Below, in pieces: positions 15,592 to 24,278 of a stretch of DNA of 64,000 nucleotides. The position numbers were made by a program, and so were the translations under genes. A model generated the notes under the pieces. That model made no database searches. It was not told where the DNA came from and saw only the letters and a list, made by a program, of their open reading frames with translations. Each line of letters opens with the position of its first letter. Position 1 is the first letter of the stretch. This stretch comes from WLMZ01 sp037139095 (lineage in GTDB: Bacteria; Actinomycetota; Acidimicrobiia; Acidimicrobiales; Ilumatobacteraceae), in contig JBAXHD010000007.1 in NCBI GenBank assembly GCA_037139095.1, positions 31,269 through 95,268 of the forward strand, written 5' to 3'.

Positions 15592-16467
15592 GTGAGTCCC
15601 GTGCGCACATTCGATGCATCATCGTTCACCATGAGCGACGCGCTTCAGGCCAAAGGAACGCGCACCATCAGCGTGTGCCTGCCGTGCAAAAACGAGGCAG
15701 CCACCATTGGCGAACTGGTGCACATGTTGCGCACGACACTGGTCGATACCCACGGCTTGGTCGACGAACTCATCGTGCTCGACGACAACTCAACCGACGA
15801 CACGGCGGCTATCGCAGCCGCCAACGGCGCAACCGTTGTGTCGGTGAATACGGTCAACGATGTCTACGGCGAAGGGCGGGGCAAGGGCAATGCCCTGTGG
15901 GCCACGGTGGCCGCAAGCACCGGCGATTTCATTTTGTGGTGCGATGGCGACGTCACCAGTGTCGAGCAAAGCTGGGTTCTCCGCTTGCTCATGCCGCTGC
16001 TCACCACCACCGATGTGGCGCTCGTGAAGGCCAGCTATCACCGCCCCACCGATCTCGGCGGTGGCGGTCGCACCACCGAACTTGTGGCCCGCCCACTGCT
16101 CAGCTTGTTCCTCCCCGAACTCACCGGGCTGCATCAGCCGCTCAGCGGCGAGTTCGCCGGGCGACGCAGCGCTATCGAGCAGATTCCGTTCGTGCAGGGC
16201 TGGGGTGTAGAGATTGCGATGCTGGCCGATGTGGCCGAGCGTTTCGGCGCCGCAGCAATCGCGCAGGTCGATGTTGGCGAACGTCACCATCGCCATCAAA
16301 CGCTCGACCGTCTCGGCGTGCAAGCAGCCGAGGTGATGGCCACCCTGCTCACTCGCGTTGGCGCCGACAAAGCGTTCGCCAATCAGCAACTTGCTCTCCT
16401 TCGCCCCAACGGCGTGGGCGAACCATTGAACCTCGACGAGCGCCCACCGATGCGCTCGGTTCGCTAG
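15592..16467 (+). CDS. gpgS: Glucosyl-3-phosphoglycerate synthase
   Basis: The protein is 291 aa from the GTG at 15592. GT81 hallmarks are clear: 'TISVCLPCKNEAATIGELV', 'VDELIVLDDNSTDDT', 'GEGRGKGNALWATVAASTGD', a metal-binding 'WCDGDVTS', 'GGGGRTTELVARPLLSL', 'LHQPLSGEFAGRR' and a C-terminal 'RPPM'. GpgS transfers glucose from an NDP-glucose to 3-phosphoglycerate, giving the precursor of glucosylglycerate and, in some actinobacteria, methylglucose lipopolysaccharides. The start was chosen because the segment 'RTFDASSFT' before the core aligns with the mycobacterial N-terminus; GTG 15568, TTG 15562 and ATG 15631 are alternatives. No phosphatase (GpgP) gene is adjacent. Confidence 0.9.
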   Translation: MSPVRTFDASSFTMSDALQAKGTRTISVCLPCKNEAATIGELVHMLRTTLVDTHGLVDELIVLDDNSTDDTAAIAAANGATVVSVNTVNDVYGEGRGKGNALWATVAASTGDFILWCDGDVTSVEQSWVLRLLMPLLTTTDVALVKASYHRPTDLGGGGRTTELVARPLLSLFLPELTGLHQPLSGEFAGRRSAIEQIPFVQGWGVEIAMLADVAERFGAAAIAQVDVGERHHRHQTLDRLGVQAAEVMATLLTRVGADKAFANQQLALLRPNGVGEPLNLDERPPMRSVR

Positions 16468-16500
16468 GCCTTCGCTCGGCTCTCACTCAGGCCTTCGCCG

Positions 16501-17388
16501 CTACAGCGAGCGCAGCATCTGCAGCGATTCTTCGAGCAGCGCGAGATGCTCATCCACTGTCGAGCACGGCCGGTCGGTTGCCCCCAACATCTTCGACGAC
16601 ATCGTGCTCACTGAGAGGTGGGTGCCTCCAACGGCTTTCCATCCGGCCGCTTCGGCCGCACACTTTTCGACGCCGCGACCCGTGTGGATCTGCGCACCCA
16701 CCGGATACGTGACCGAGTCACGACCGCGCTCATGAAGCATTGTCCGTAAGCGTTCGAGCGCTGCCTCAATACGGCCACCTGCCGCACCGAAGTAGAACCC
16801 GTCACCCACTGCTGCGGCACGAGCCATCGCTGCGTCGGAACCACCACCGAACCAGATAGGAATCTGGCGTTGCGGCAACGGCAGCAAACCAGCGCGATCT
16901 ACTCGGTGATAGCGGCCCGTGTAGTCGATTACTGGAGCGCCCCAGAGCTGACGTAACAGCTCGATCTGCTCATCGAACCGCCGAGCGCGGTTGCGGTACT
17001 CGGTGCCCAACGATTCGTACTCAACATGGTTCCAACCGGTGCCAACACCAAGCACGAACCGACCATCGGACAACAGATCGATCTCGATGGCCTGCTTGGC
17101 AACCAAGGCCGTTTGGCGCTGGGGAAGGATCAGCACACCGGTCATCAACTCAACATGCTTCGTGACGCCAGCGAGATACCCGAACAGCACCATTGGTTCG
17201 CGAAACGGATCGGTCTCTGTGTAGGGGCCCCACAGCGGAGGTTCGCGGTCAGCGTGCACTGCGCCGAGCACGTGGTCGTACGCAATGATGCGGTCGTAAC
17301 CCATCTGCTCGACAGCTTGAGTCCAGTGTCGCACTGCACCCGTATCGTTGCCGATCTCGGTTGTGGGAAGCACTGCGCCAAATTTCAT
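16501..17388 (-). CDS. LLM-class F420-dependent oxidoreductase
   Basis: The protein is 295 aa with the luciferase-like monooxygenase barrel: 'MKFGAVLPTTEIGNDTGAVR', 'QMGYDRIIAYDHV', 'LMTGVLILPQRQTALVAKQA', 'DLLSDGRFVLGVGTGWNHVE' and 'IPIWFGGGSDAAMARAA'. The 'GVGTGW' and 'AKQA' elements are characteristic of the actinobacterial F420-linked group. It likely oxidises or reduces a small organic substrate with coenzyme F420 (FMN is the alternative). It is convergent with gpgS and divergent from the amidase gene 48 nt away. Confidence 0.87.
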   Translation of the reverse strand: MKFGAVLPTTEIGNDTGAVRHWTQAVEQMGYDRIIAYDHVLGAVHADREPPLWGPYTETDPFREPMVLFGYLAGVTKHVELMTGVLILPQRQTALVAKQAIEIDLLSDGRFVLGVGTGWNHVEYESLGTEYRNRARRFDEQIELLRQLWGAPVIDYTGRYHRVDRAGLLPLPQRQIPIWFGGGSDAAMARAAAVGDGFYFGAAGGRIEAALERLRTMLHERGRDSVTYPVGAQIHTGRGVEKCAAEAAGWKAVGGTHLSVSTMSSKMLGATDRPCSTVDEHLALLEESLQMLRSL

Positions 17389-17436
17389 GTGTCTGTGCTA
17401 GCAGATGTCGTGGCCGCCATGCACCAAGATGGAGTC

Positions 17437-18771
17437 ATGTCTAACGCTTCGCTCATCACCACCTCCCAACAAGTACGCAGCGGCGAGCGCTCTGCCGTAA
17501 CCATCGTCGCCGAGGCGCTTGCTGCGATTGAAGCGCACAACCCGCGCGTGAACGCGTTCATCGCCGTTCAAAGCGACCGGGCCCTTGCCGACGCAGCGGC
17601 GCTCGATGCTCGCATCGCCAATGGCGACGTTGTCGGGCCACTCGCTGGTGTGCCGCTCGGAGTCAAAGACACCGAAGACACCGTTGGTTATCCCACCACG
17701 TTCGGTTCATCGCTGTGGCGTGATGCCCCAATCGCAACCGACGACTCGGTGCTGGTGCGCCGCCTCAAGGCTGCTGGTTGCATCGTGGTCGGCAAGACCA
17801 ATACACCCGAACTCGCGGCCAAAGGCACTACCGATAATCCATTGTTTGGGGCCACACGCAACCCGTTCAATCTCGATCTCACATCGGGTGGATCATCGGG
17901 CGGATCAGCCGTAGCAGTGGCCACCGGTATGGTCCCCGTAGCCACGGGCTCGGATGGCGGCGGGTCAATCCGCATCCCGGCGGCCGCATGTGGGCTTCCT
18001 GGTTTCAAGCCATCGCTCGGCCGTGTGCCTGACGGCGGTCCACAACCCGTCGATTGGCTTGACCTCACCACTCGTGGCGCGCTCACGCGCACGGTCGACG
18101 AATTGATTGCCGTGCTCGACGTAATCGTTGGTGCCGAACCCACCGATCTGCGCTCACTGCCATCGCCCTCTACGCCATGGACTCGCGCTGTTGCCGAACG
18201 CGCAATGCCAACTCGCGTGGCCTGGAGCCCAACGCTGGGTTACGCCGATGTCGACCCTGCTGTAATCGCGGCGTGCGAGATTGCGGTACAGCAACTTGCG
18301 AGTGACGGAGTCGAGATCGTTGAGATTGCAAACGTGTTCGACATCGATCCCGTGATGGACTGGATCACGCTGGTTGCCAGCTACCTCAAGCGTTCGGTAG
18401 GCAACCGCGATCGCAGCGAAATGGACCCGATGGTTGCAAGCTACGTGGGCATGGCCGACGGCATCACGGCCCAGCAGATGGTGCTCGCCGAGGATGCTTG
18501 TCATCACCTCAACCTTCGCCTCGTCGAAGTGTTTTCAACATGCGATCTGCTGCTCACACCAACGCTTGCCTGCGACCCTGTTGACGTGAACGGCAGCGAC
18601 GTGAACTTCGTGCGCTCCACCTATCCGTTCAACCTCACCCGCTCGCCCGCAGGCACCATGCCCGTGGGCAAGAGCCCAGCCGGTATGCCCGTGGGTCTAC
18701 AAATTATTGGCCCGCAGCACGACGATGTGGGCGTGCTGCAACTGATGCGCCATCTCGAGACGCGCGGCTGA
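17437..18771 (+). CDS. Amidase-signature family hydrolase
   Basis: The protein is 444 aa from the ATG at 17437, preceded by GGAG. The amidase signature is intact: catalytic Lys in 'GVPLGVKDTEDT', cis-Ser and nucleophile Ser in 'LTSGGSSGGSAVAVATGM' and 'GSDGGGSIRIPAAACGL', then 'GFKPSLGRVP'. Such enzymes hydrolyse amides or act as GatA-like amidotransferase subunits; no GatB or GatC is nearby, so a free amidase is likelier. The C-terminus retains the family 'PAGMPVGLQIIGPQHDD'. Substrate is unknown. It is convergent with aguA, ending 9 nt from it. Confidence 0.88.
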   Translation: MSNASLITTSQQVRSGERSAVTIVAEALAAIEAHNPRVNAFIAVQSDRALADAAALDARIANGDVVGPLAGVPLGVKDTEDTVGYPTTFGSSLWRDAPIATDDSVLVRRLKAAGCIVVGKTNTPELAAKGTTDNPLFGATRNPFNLDLTSGGSSGGSAVAVATGMVPVATGSDGGGSIRIPAAACGLPGFKPSLGRVPDGGPQPVDWLDLTTRGALTRTVDELIAVLDVIVGAEPTDLRSLPSPSTPWTRAVAERAMPTRVAWSPTLGYADVDPAVIAACEIAVQQLASDGVEIVEIANVFDIDPVMDWITLVASYLKRSVGNRDRSEMDPMVASYVGMADGITAQQMVLAEDACHHLNLRLVEVFSTCDLLLTPTLACDPVDVNGSDVNFVRSTYPFNLTRSPAGTMPVGKSPAGMPVGLQIIGPQHDDVGVLQLMRHLETRG

Positions 18772-18780
18772 CCCAACTGC

Positions 18781-19785
18781 TCAGGCCGCGGGCACCTGCT
18801 GGGTGATGCAATGGATGCCGCCGCCGCCATAGGCCAAGATCGGCCCGACATCGAGACCGATGACATCGCGTGTCGGATACTGCGCGCCGATGATCGCCAA
18901 CATGTCGGCATCGGCCGGATGATTGGCGGTAGGCACAAGCACAAAACCGTTGCCCACGTAATAGTTGCCATAGGGAACTGCACAGCGCAGGCCGCCGATC
19001 TCAACGAAGGGCAGCACTGGAATCTCGACCACCTGCAACAGGCGACCCGCAGCATCGTGTGAGCCACGCGCCCAACGCGCATTTACGTTGAGACGCAGCC
19101 AATCGGCTTCGGTCGGATCATCGCACCCCTGCATGACCAACAGCCCCGGTCGGGCAAACACAGCAACGTTGTCAACGTGGCCGTCGGTGTCGTCATCGTC
19201 GGCCAATCCATACGGCAACCACACCACCGTGGACACTCCGAGTTCGGCGCAGATGCGCGCCTCGATCTCGAGCTTGGTGAGATCTGGATTGCGGTTGGGG
19301 TGCATCAGACATTGGGTCGTGGTGACCAAGGTGCCCTCGCCATCTACCGTGAGCGAGCCGCCCTCAAAGACCATCGGCACCCGTCGGGTCTGATGACCCG
19401 CGTGCTCGGCCCAGCGCGTCGCCACCTGAGCATCGAGATCGAAGGGCGTGAACTTTGTGCCCCACCCGTTGAAGTTCCATGCCGTTGCGGTACGTGCACC
19501 TGCGCCATCGGTGACATAGATCGGGCCGCTATCGCGGAACCACGAATCGTTGATCGGTAGCTCAACGATGTCGACCTGGCCGCCGCACAGTTCGGCGGCG
19601 CGCGTTGCAGCGGGCCCCGGGTTCACAATCATCGAGACAGGCTCATAGTGCACGATTGCCCGCGCCACTTGAGCGTGCGCGTCTTCGGCTTGGCTCATCA
19701 GTTCGCCGTATACCGAGTCGCGAGTGGGCCAGCACAGCACCGTGCGCTCGTGCTCGCTGAACTCGGCCGGCATGCGCATCGTCAT
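18781..19785 (-). CDS. aguA: Agmatine deiminase
   Basis: The protein is 334 aa, matching the peptidylarginine-deiminase-type family. Substrate-guanidinium motifs 'DSWFRDSGPIYV', 'NFNGWGTKF' and 'VFEGGSLTVDGEGTLVTT' are present, as are 'LPYGLADDDDTDGHVDNVA' and the catalytic cysteine C326 in 'GGGIHCITQQ'. It converts agmatine to N-carbamoylputrescine and ammonia. Its start overlaps the stop of the N-carbamoylputrescine amidase gene by 4 nt, so the two consecutive steps of putrescine formation are translationally coupled. No arginine decarboxylase is in the window. Confidence 0.94.
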   Translation of the reverse strand: MTMRMPAEFSEHERTVLCWPTRDSVYGELMSQAEDAHAQVARAIVHYEPVSMIVNPGPAATRAAELCGGQVDIVELPINDSWFRDSGPIYVTDGAGARTATAWNFNGWGTKFTPFDLDAQVATRWAEHAGHQTRRVPMVFEGGSLTVDGEGTLVTTTQCLMHPNRNPDLTKLEIEARICAELGVSTVVWLPYGLADDDDTDGHVDNVAVFARPGLLVMQGCDDPTEADWLRLNVNARWARGSHDAAGRLLQVVEIPVLPFVEIGGLRCAVPYGNYYVGNGFVLVPTANHPADADMLAIIGAQYPTRDVIGLDVGPILAYGGGGIHCITQQVPAA

Positions 19786-20663
19786 CGTTCACCAACATTT
19801 CCGTCGAGCGTCAGCAACGACGAATACAGATCGGGGCGTCGATCGCGAAACAGCCCCCACGCGTGGCGCATCGAGCGGATCGCTGCTAGGTCGAGGCTGG
19901 CGATGATGACGCGCTCATCGTCGCGCCCAGCTTCGGCCACCTTGGCACCGGTTGCATCTGCAATGAACGACGAGCCGTAGAACGTGATCTCGCGATGCGC
20001 ATCGCGACCGACTTCGCGACCGATGCGATTCGCCGCAACCAGCGGGGTGATGTTGGCGCCAGCGTGGCCCTGCATCACCCGTTGCCAGTGACCGCTTGAG
20101 TCCCACTCAGGGGCGGGCGGTTCGCTACCAATAGCAGTGGGATACAGCAAGATCTCGGCACCCTGCAACGCCATCGCGCGCGCAGCCTCGGGGAACCACT
20201 GGTCCCAACAGATGCCCACGCCGACGGCTGCGTGCTTGGTTGCGAACACTTTGAATCCGGTATCGCCGGGATTGAAATAGAACTTCTCGGTGTAGCCGAT
20301 GCCATCAGGAATGTGGCTCTTGCGATAGATGCCAAGCTGCGACCCGTCGGCATCAACCATCACCACGGTGTTGAACGTGGCGTTGTTGGCCTGCTCGTAA
20401 ATGCTGATGGGCAGCACCACATTGAGTTCGGCCGCAAGACGCTGAAAATGTGCAACGGTGGGATGACCCTTCAGCGGCACGGCGCGAGCAAAGTGTTCGG
20501 GCAACATGTCGATGCAAAAATACGGACCCTCGAAGAGTTCGGGAATCAGGATGATCTGCGCACCCCCCGCTGCGGCCTCGCGCACTAATCGTTCGGCGGT
20601 GGCGATGTTCTCGGCAACAGAATCAGACATGGCCATCTGGATGGCCGCAACGGTGAGGTTCAT
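19782..20663 (-). CDS. aguB: N-carbamoylputrescine amidase
   Basis: The protein is 293 aa, a nitrilase-superfamily enzyme. The catalytic Glu is E42 in 'LIPELFEGPYFC', the Lys near 115 in 'YRKSHIPDG' and the Cys near 151 in 'VGICWDQWFPEAARAMAL'. 'FYFNPGDTGFKVF' and 'FYGSSFIADATG' match the AguB subgroup. It hydrolyses N-carbamoylputrescine to putrescine, CO2 and ammonia. Both ends overlap neighbours by 4 nt (FGGY kinase upstream, aguA downstream), placing it inside a tightly coupled operon. Confidence 0.93.
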   Translation of the reverse strand: MNLTVAAIQMAMSDSVAENIATAERLVREAAAGGAQIILIPELFEGPYFCIDMLPEHFARAVPLKGHPTVAHFQRLAAELNVVLPISIYEQANNATFNTVVMVDADGSQLGIYRKSHIPDGIGYTEKFYFNPGDTGFKVFATKHAAVGVGICWDQWFPEAARAMALQGAEILLYPTAIGSEPPAPEWDSSGHWQRVMQGHAGANITPLVAANRIGREVGRDAHREITFYGSSFIADATGAKVAEAGRDDERVIIASLDLAAIRSMRHAWGLFRDRRPDLYSSLLTLDGNVGER

Positions 20664-22141
20664 CGCCTCAATCTAATAGCGCCCAATTCGCGGGCAGCCA
20701 CAAGCCGCTCGAGTTGCTCACCATAGAACGCGCTCCTCGCCGCATCGGGTTCGTGAATGGATTCGATTGGTACCAGTGACGGCAGGTCGTCAGCACTAAC
20801 GCGACCAAGTTGGTGCAACGCGAGCAGCGCTGCACCTCGTGCGTTGGTGGCGCGGGGCTCATGCACGCGGTAGATGACACGACCACATACGTCGGCAATG
20901 ATCTGCGCCCACAACGCGGAGGCAGCGGCACCTCCGCCGAATGTGACTTCATCAAAACGCGACCCAACAAAGTGTTCGACTGCAGGCAACAGCGCAGCCA
21001 TATTGAGGGCCACTCCTTCGAGCACCGCACGCGCCATATGAGCCGACGTGGTACCCAACGACAGCCCAACGAATCCAGCGCGAGCACCTGGATCGGGGGC
21101 CGGCGCCATTGCACCCACCAACCACGGCAAGAACATCGTGCCCTCTGACCCAGGCGGAGCTTGGCTCGCAGCGTCGAGCAAGTCGGCTGCTGACAGACCA
21201 AGCAGGGCGCCAACGTATTCGAGTGTTTTGCCGCCAGCGCCGTTCTCGGCCAGCACCACGTATTGCGAATCGAGAGGACTTGGCGCGGTCATGAGTGCTC
21301 GCATGTGATCAGCGCGCGACGACGTGACATGCGAAACGGCAACTGCTGTCGTGCCGATGACCACACCACCGCGTTCGGGGGTGGTGGCGCCAGTGCCAAC
21401 TGCTGAAGTGGTTGAGTCGATCGAACCGCTCAACACCACAACATCGGGTCGCAGACCGAGCTCATCGGCAACCGACCGACGCACCACGCCCACAGCCGCG
21501 CCCATCGGCACCAGCGGTGGCAGCTTGTGCGGATCGACACCGGCGCGCGCAATGAGGTCGGTGTCGTAGTGCACTGCGCCGTGCACCCGGTTATCGACCA
21601 AGAGCAACGGGAACGCCGTGTTCTGGTTGGCAGTGACGACGCCCACAAGCCGAGCCGTGATCGCATCAACCGGCTCGACAAAGGCCGCTGCGCTTGCGTA
21701 CGCCTGCGGGTACTCGTGGCGCAGCAGCACGATGTGGGCAAGGTCGTCAGAGCCGAACGGGGCCAACCCGTGGCGCTCGAGCCACACCATGATGTTCTCG
21801 CGATGGCGCAGATGACGCGTGCGCTCGGCGGCGCGACCATCCATCCACATGATGACCGGCCCCACCGGAACCCCGTCGGCCGCTATTGGGACAACCGACA
21901 TGTATTGGCTCGTGCACACAACCGTGCCCACGTTGGCCGACTCGTTGGTCAGCTCCAGCACTTCGCGTATTGCCTCAACAATGAGCTGCCACCACTCGTG
22001 AGCGTCTTGCTCAACGCCACCACCGTCAACGAAGTGAGTGGTGATGACACGCGACGCAATCCCGAGCACTGCGCCGTCGTCGCGCACCACCGCAACCTTG
22101 AGCCCAGTGGTACCGAGATCTATGGCAAGAACGTGGGGCAC
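20660..22141 (-). CDS. FGGY-family carbohydrate kinase (xylulokinase-like)
   Basis: The protein is 493 aa with the two-lobed actin-like ATPase fold: phosphate-1 'LAIDLGTTGLKVAVV', 'VIMWMDGRAAERT', phosphate-2 'VVIGTTAVAVSHV' region, and adenosine motif 'EVTFGGGAAASALWAQIIAD' followed by 'EPRATNARGAALLA'. The family phosphorylates pentoses, polyols or glycerol; this one is closest in pattern to xylulokinase-like members, but substrate is uncertain. It overlaps aguB by 4 nt and follows the carotenoid oxygenase gene by 23 nt, an unusual setting for a sugar kinase. Confidence 0.87.
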   Translation of the reverse strand: MPHVLAIDLGTTGLKVAVVRDDGAVLGIASRVITTHFVDGGGVEQDAHEWWQLIVEAIREVLELTNESANVGTVVCTSQYMSVVPIAADGVPVGPVIMWMDGRAAERTRHLRHRENIMVWLERHGLAPFGSDDLAHIVLLRHEYPQAYASAAAFVEPVDAITARLVGVVTANQNTAFPLLLVDNRVHGAVHYDTDLIARAGVDPHKLPPLVPMGAAVGVVRRSVADELGLRPDVVVLSGSIDSTTSAVGTGATTPERGGVVIGTTAVAVSHVTSSRADHMRALMTAPSPLDSQYVVLAENGAGGKTLEYVGALLGLSAADLLDAASQAPPGSEGTMFLPWLVGAMAPAPDPGARAGFVGLSLGTTSAHMARAVLEGVALNMAALLPAVEHFVGSRFDEVTFGGGAAASALWAQIIADVCGRVIYRVHEPRATNARGAALLALHQLGRVSADDLPSLVPIESIHEPDAARSAFYGEQLERLVAARELGAIRLRR

Positions 22142-22164
22142 GCCGTACAGCCTGCCCTACAGCG

Positions 22165-23523
22165 TCACTTCGTTGGTGGAACAGCGCGGTCGCTGACCCA
22201 ATTGCCGTGAAAGCCATACGGCACGCGTTGCGGCAACAGAACCCGTGCCACGGCTGGGCGACTGAAGTCTTGAGCATCGAGCACAATCAACTCGGCAGTG
22301 TCTGCGGCAATATCGTGAACAAACGTGATGAGCCAGCCATCGTCTTCGGCGGTTGCTCCTTCGCGCCCCACGAACACGGGCTCGCCCGCACCGCGCCCAA
22401 CGCCGTGGTCGAACACCCATCGCTCGCCAGTAACCATGTCGTGCTTCAGCGTCTTCCACTCTGGATCTGTGGGCGACGGCGATGCGCAGTAGCCAAAGCG
22501 ATACGGCTTGCCGGTGAGCCGACCGCGGTGCCGTGGAAACTCTTGTGGAGTGTCGTCGATAACCGTGACGCTCGAGGTACGCGCGGCCACGTTGAGTTCC
22601 CATCGCTCGAGGCGCGCCATATTGTCACCGAACGGGCCGAGCAGATCGGCAGCGAACATCTTTGAGTACACACACAAGTCAATGACCACATTGCCTTCGG
22701 GAGTGTCGTAAGCGTTCATCGGATGGAACGAATAGCACTCGGGCACATCGATCCACACGATCTCGGCGGCATCGCCTTCACGCGGCAACAAACCAACGCG
22801 CGAACCAGTACCCGGCTGCCAACTGAATGGAAACCGGCCGGCAAAGGCGAGATCGAAATCGAGGCGAACCGGGAAGTCGTAGACGACCGCGTAACGCTGC
22901 GTGAGCGACATATCGTGCAGCATCGTTGTCTGCTCAAGCGGTATGTCGACGGTCCGACGCACCTTGCCATCGGGCGCCACAACCACGTATTGCACGTGGT
23001 CCATCCACTCGGGCAGCGCGTAGACCATGGCGTGCATCTCGCCCGTGTCGGCATCGATCTTGGGATGCGCCGTAAACGCTCCGGGCAACGTGCCGAAGAA
23101 GTCGTTGCGGCCCACCGTCTCAAGGTCGTAGGTGAGTTCCACCGGGCAACCACCGGCTTCGACCATGGCGAAGGTGGTGCCAGCGAATCCACCCACATTG
23201 GTGTTCGGACCGACATCGCTGTTGTTCCAGTTGCGGCCCTCAATGTCGGGCTGGCCGCGATGCTGGCTCAAACGACTGCCGCCGACATAGCGATTGCGAT
23301 ACCACGCGGCGTTGCCGTCGTGGAGTCGCACACCATGGACCATGCCGTCTCCAATGAACCAGTGATGTGTCGCTGGGTCTACGGCAGCGAACGGATTCGG
23401 TCCGTTTCGCAGGTAACGACCGCTGAGCTCAGCGGGAAGCTGACCAATCACGGGCAGGTCAACAGCAGTCACTTCCTCGGTCACGGGCGCATAGTTGCCC
23501 GAAAGGTAGAGGCTTTTGGTCAT
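22165..23523 (-). CDS. Carotenoid oxygenase (RPE65/CCD family)
   Basis: The protein is 452 aa. The seven-bladed propeller family is identified by 'LSGRYLRNGPNPFAAVDP', 'WFIGDGMVHGVRL' and the four iron-binding histidines in 'FTAHPKIDADTGEM', 'TTMLHDMSLTQRY', 'CYSFHPMNAYDTPEGN' and the C-terminal 'PYGFHGNWV'. Such enzymes cleave carotenoids, apocarotenoids or stilbenes with O2; no carotenoid biosynthesis genes are in the window. The start ATG at 23523 has a GGGGGAT ribosome site. It heads an apparent operon with the FGGY kinase and the agmatine-to-putrescine genes. Confidence 0.92.
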   Translation of the reverse strand: MTKSLYLSGNYAPVTEEVTAVDLPVIGQLPAELSGRYLRNGPNPFAAVDPATHHWFIGDGMVHGVRLHDGNAAWYRNRYVGGSRLSQHRGQPDIEGRNWNNSDVGPNTNVGGFAGTTFAMVEAGGCPVELTYDLETVGRNDFFGTLPGAFTAHPKIDADTGEMHAMVYALPEWMDHVQYVVVAPDGKVRRTVDIPLEQTTMLHDMSLTQRYAVVYDFPVRLDFDLAFAGRFPFSWQPGTGSRVGLLPREGDAAEIVWIDVPECYSFHPMNAYDTPEGNVVIDLCVYSKMFAADLLGPFGDNMARLERWELNVAARTSSVTVIDDTPQEFPRHRGRLTGKPYRFGYCASPSPTDPEWKTLKHDMVTGERWVFDHGVGRGAGEPVFVGREGATAEDDGWLITFVHDIAADTAELIVLDAQDFSRPAVARVLLPQRVPYGFHGNWVSDRAVPPTK

Positions 23524-23774
23524 GGCATATCCCCCTGATTTTCCGGTGGTGCCTCGCCGCGCAAGACAGCCCGAGTCGTTACGAAATCATGCGCCGACAT
23601 TTCACCACGAGCGAAGCGCTCAGCGAGAATTGTTTCGGCAGTTCCGGTGGTCTGAGCACGAGGCACTTGAGTCGATGCCGGATAGGTGTTCATCGGCTCA
23701 GACTAACGATGGCGAAGTGCCAGCGATGCCGATCGTTACGGCATCTCACCCAGTTCATACGTGCCCCGACGATC
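23524..23774. other. Intergenic region upstream of the carotenoid oxygenase
   Basis: There are 251 nt between the SRPBCC gene stop and the carotenoid oxygenase start. I see no credible gene or strong hairpin; it presumably holds the promoter of the carotenoid oxygenase operon, but I could not pick out convincing -35/-10 boxes. Confidence 0.5.
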
Positions 23775-24239
23775 TCAGGCGGTGACAAGTTCCTCGATGC
23801 GAGCCAAGGTCTTAATCATCGCTTCACGAGTGGTTTTGCGAAGCCGACGCACGAGAAACCGAGCCCCACGCTCTTGGCTGATGTCCCAGCTTTCGCGCAC
23901 CAATGTTCCGCCATCGACGGGCTCAAGCTCGTAGCGCCAGATGCGACCACCACCGAACAACGAAATCACCTTGTTCGGTGAACGCGACTGCCAAGCAATG
24001 CGCCGATCGGTGACGAACTCGATGATGGTGCTCTCCATCGAATAGGCCACACCCACCTTCATGTTCACTCGAAATCGTGATCCCAAAGCCAAGCGCTCGG
24101 AGCCCGCTGTTCGATCGCGCACGGTGCCGGAGCCATCGATGTCTCGATGCCGCGATGGATCGGCGAGCAGATCGAAAATCGCTGCTGGTGGGGCCGGGAT
24201 GAACCGCTCAACCGTTTCGACATTCTTCGTTGAAGTCAT
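23775..24239 (-). CDS. SRPBCC-family (START-like) protein
   Basis: The protein is 154 aa from the ATG at 24239. The opening 'VERFIPAPPAAIFDLLADPS' is the standard N-terminus of polyketide-cyclase/SRPBCC proteins, followed by 'GSRFRVNMKVGVAYSMESTI', 'RIAWQSRSPNK' and a closing helix 'LRKTTREAMIKTLARIEEL'. The helix-grip fold binds hydrophobic ligands. There are no catalytic residues I can assign. It lies downstream of the 2-oxoglutarate oxygenase gene on the same strand, 39 nt away. Confidence 0.82.
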   Translation of the reverse strand: MTSTKNVETVERFIPAPPAAIFDLLADPSRHRDIDGSGTVRDRTAGSERLALGSRFRVNMKVGVAYSMESTIIEFVTDRRIAWQSRSPNKVISLFGGGRIWRYELEPVDGGTLVRESWDISQERGARFLVRRLRKTTREAMIKTLARIEELVTA

Positions 24240-24278
24240 GCGGCATGTTAGCGAACCACACCCCGACACCCGAACGGG

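Noticed and set aside
15159..16712. 517-codon plus-strand open frame
   Set aside because: Mostly Arg/Ala/Ser composition typical of a shifted frame across GC-rich genes; it overlaps the DHPS-like gene and gpgS, both well supported.
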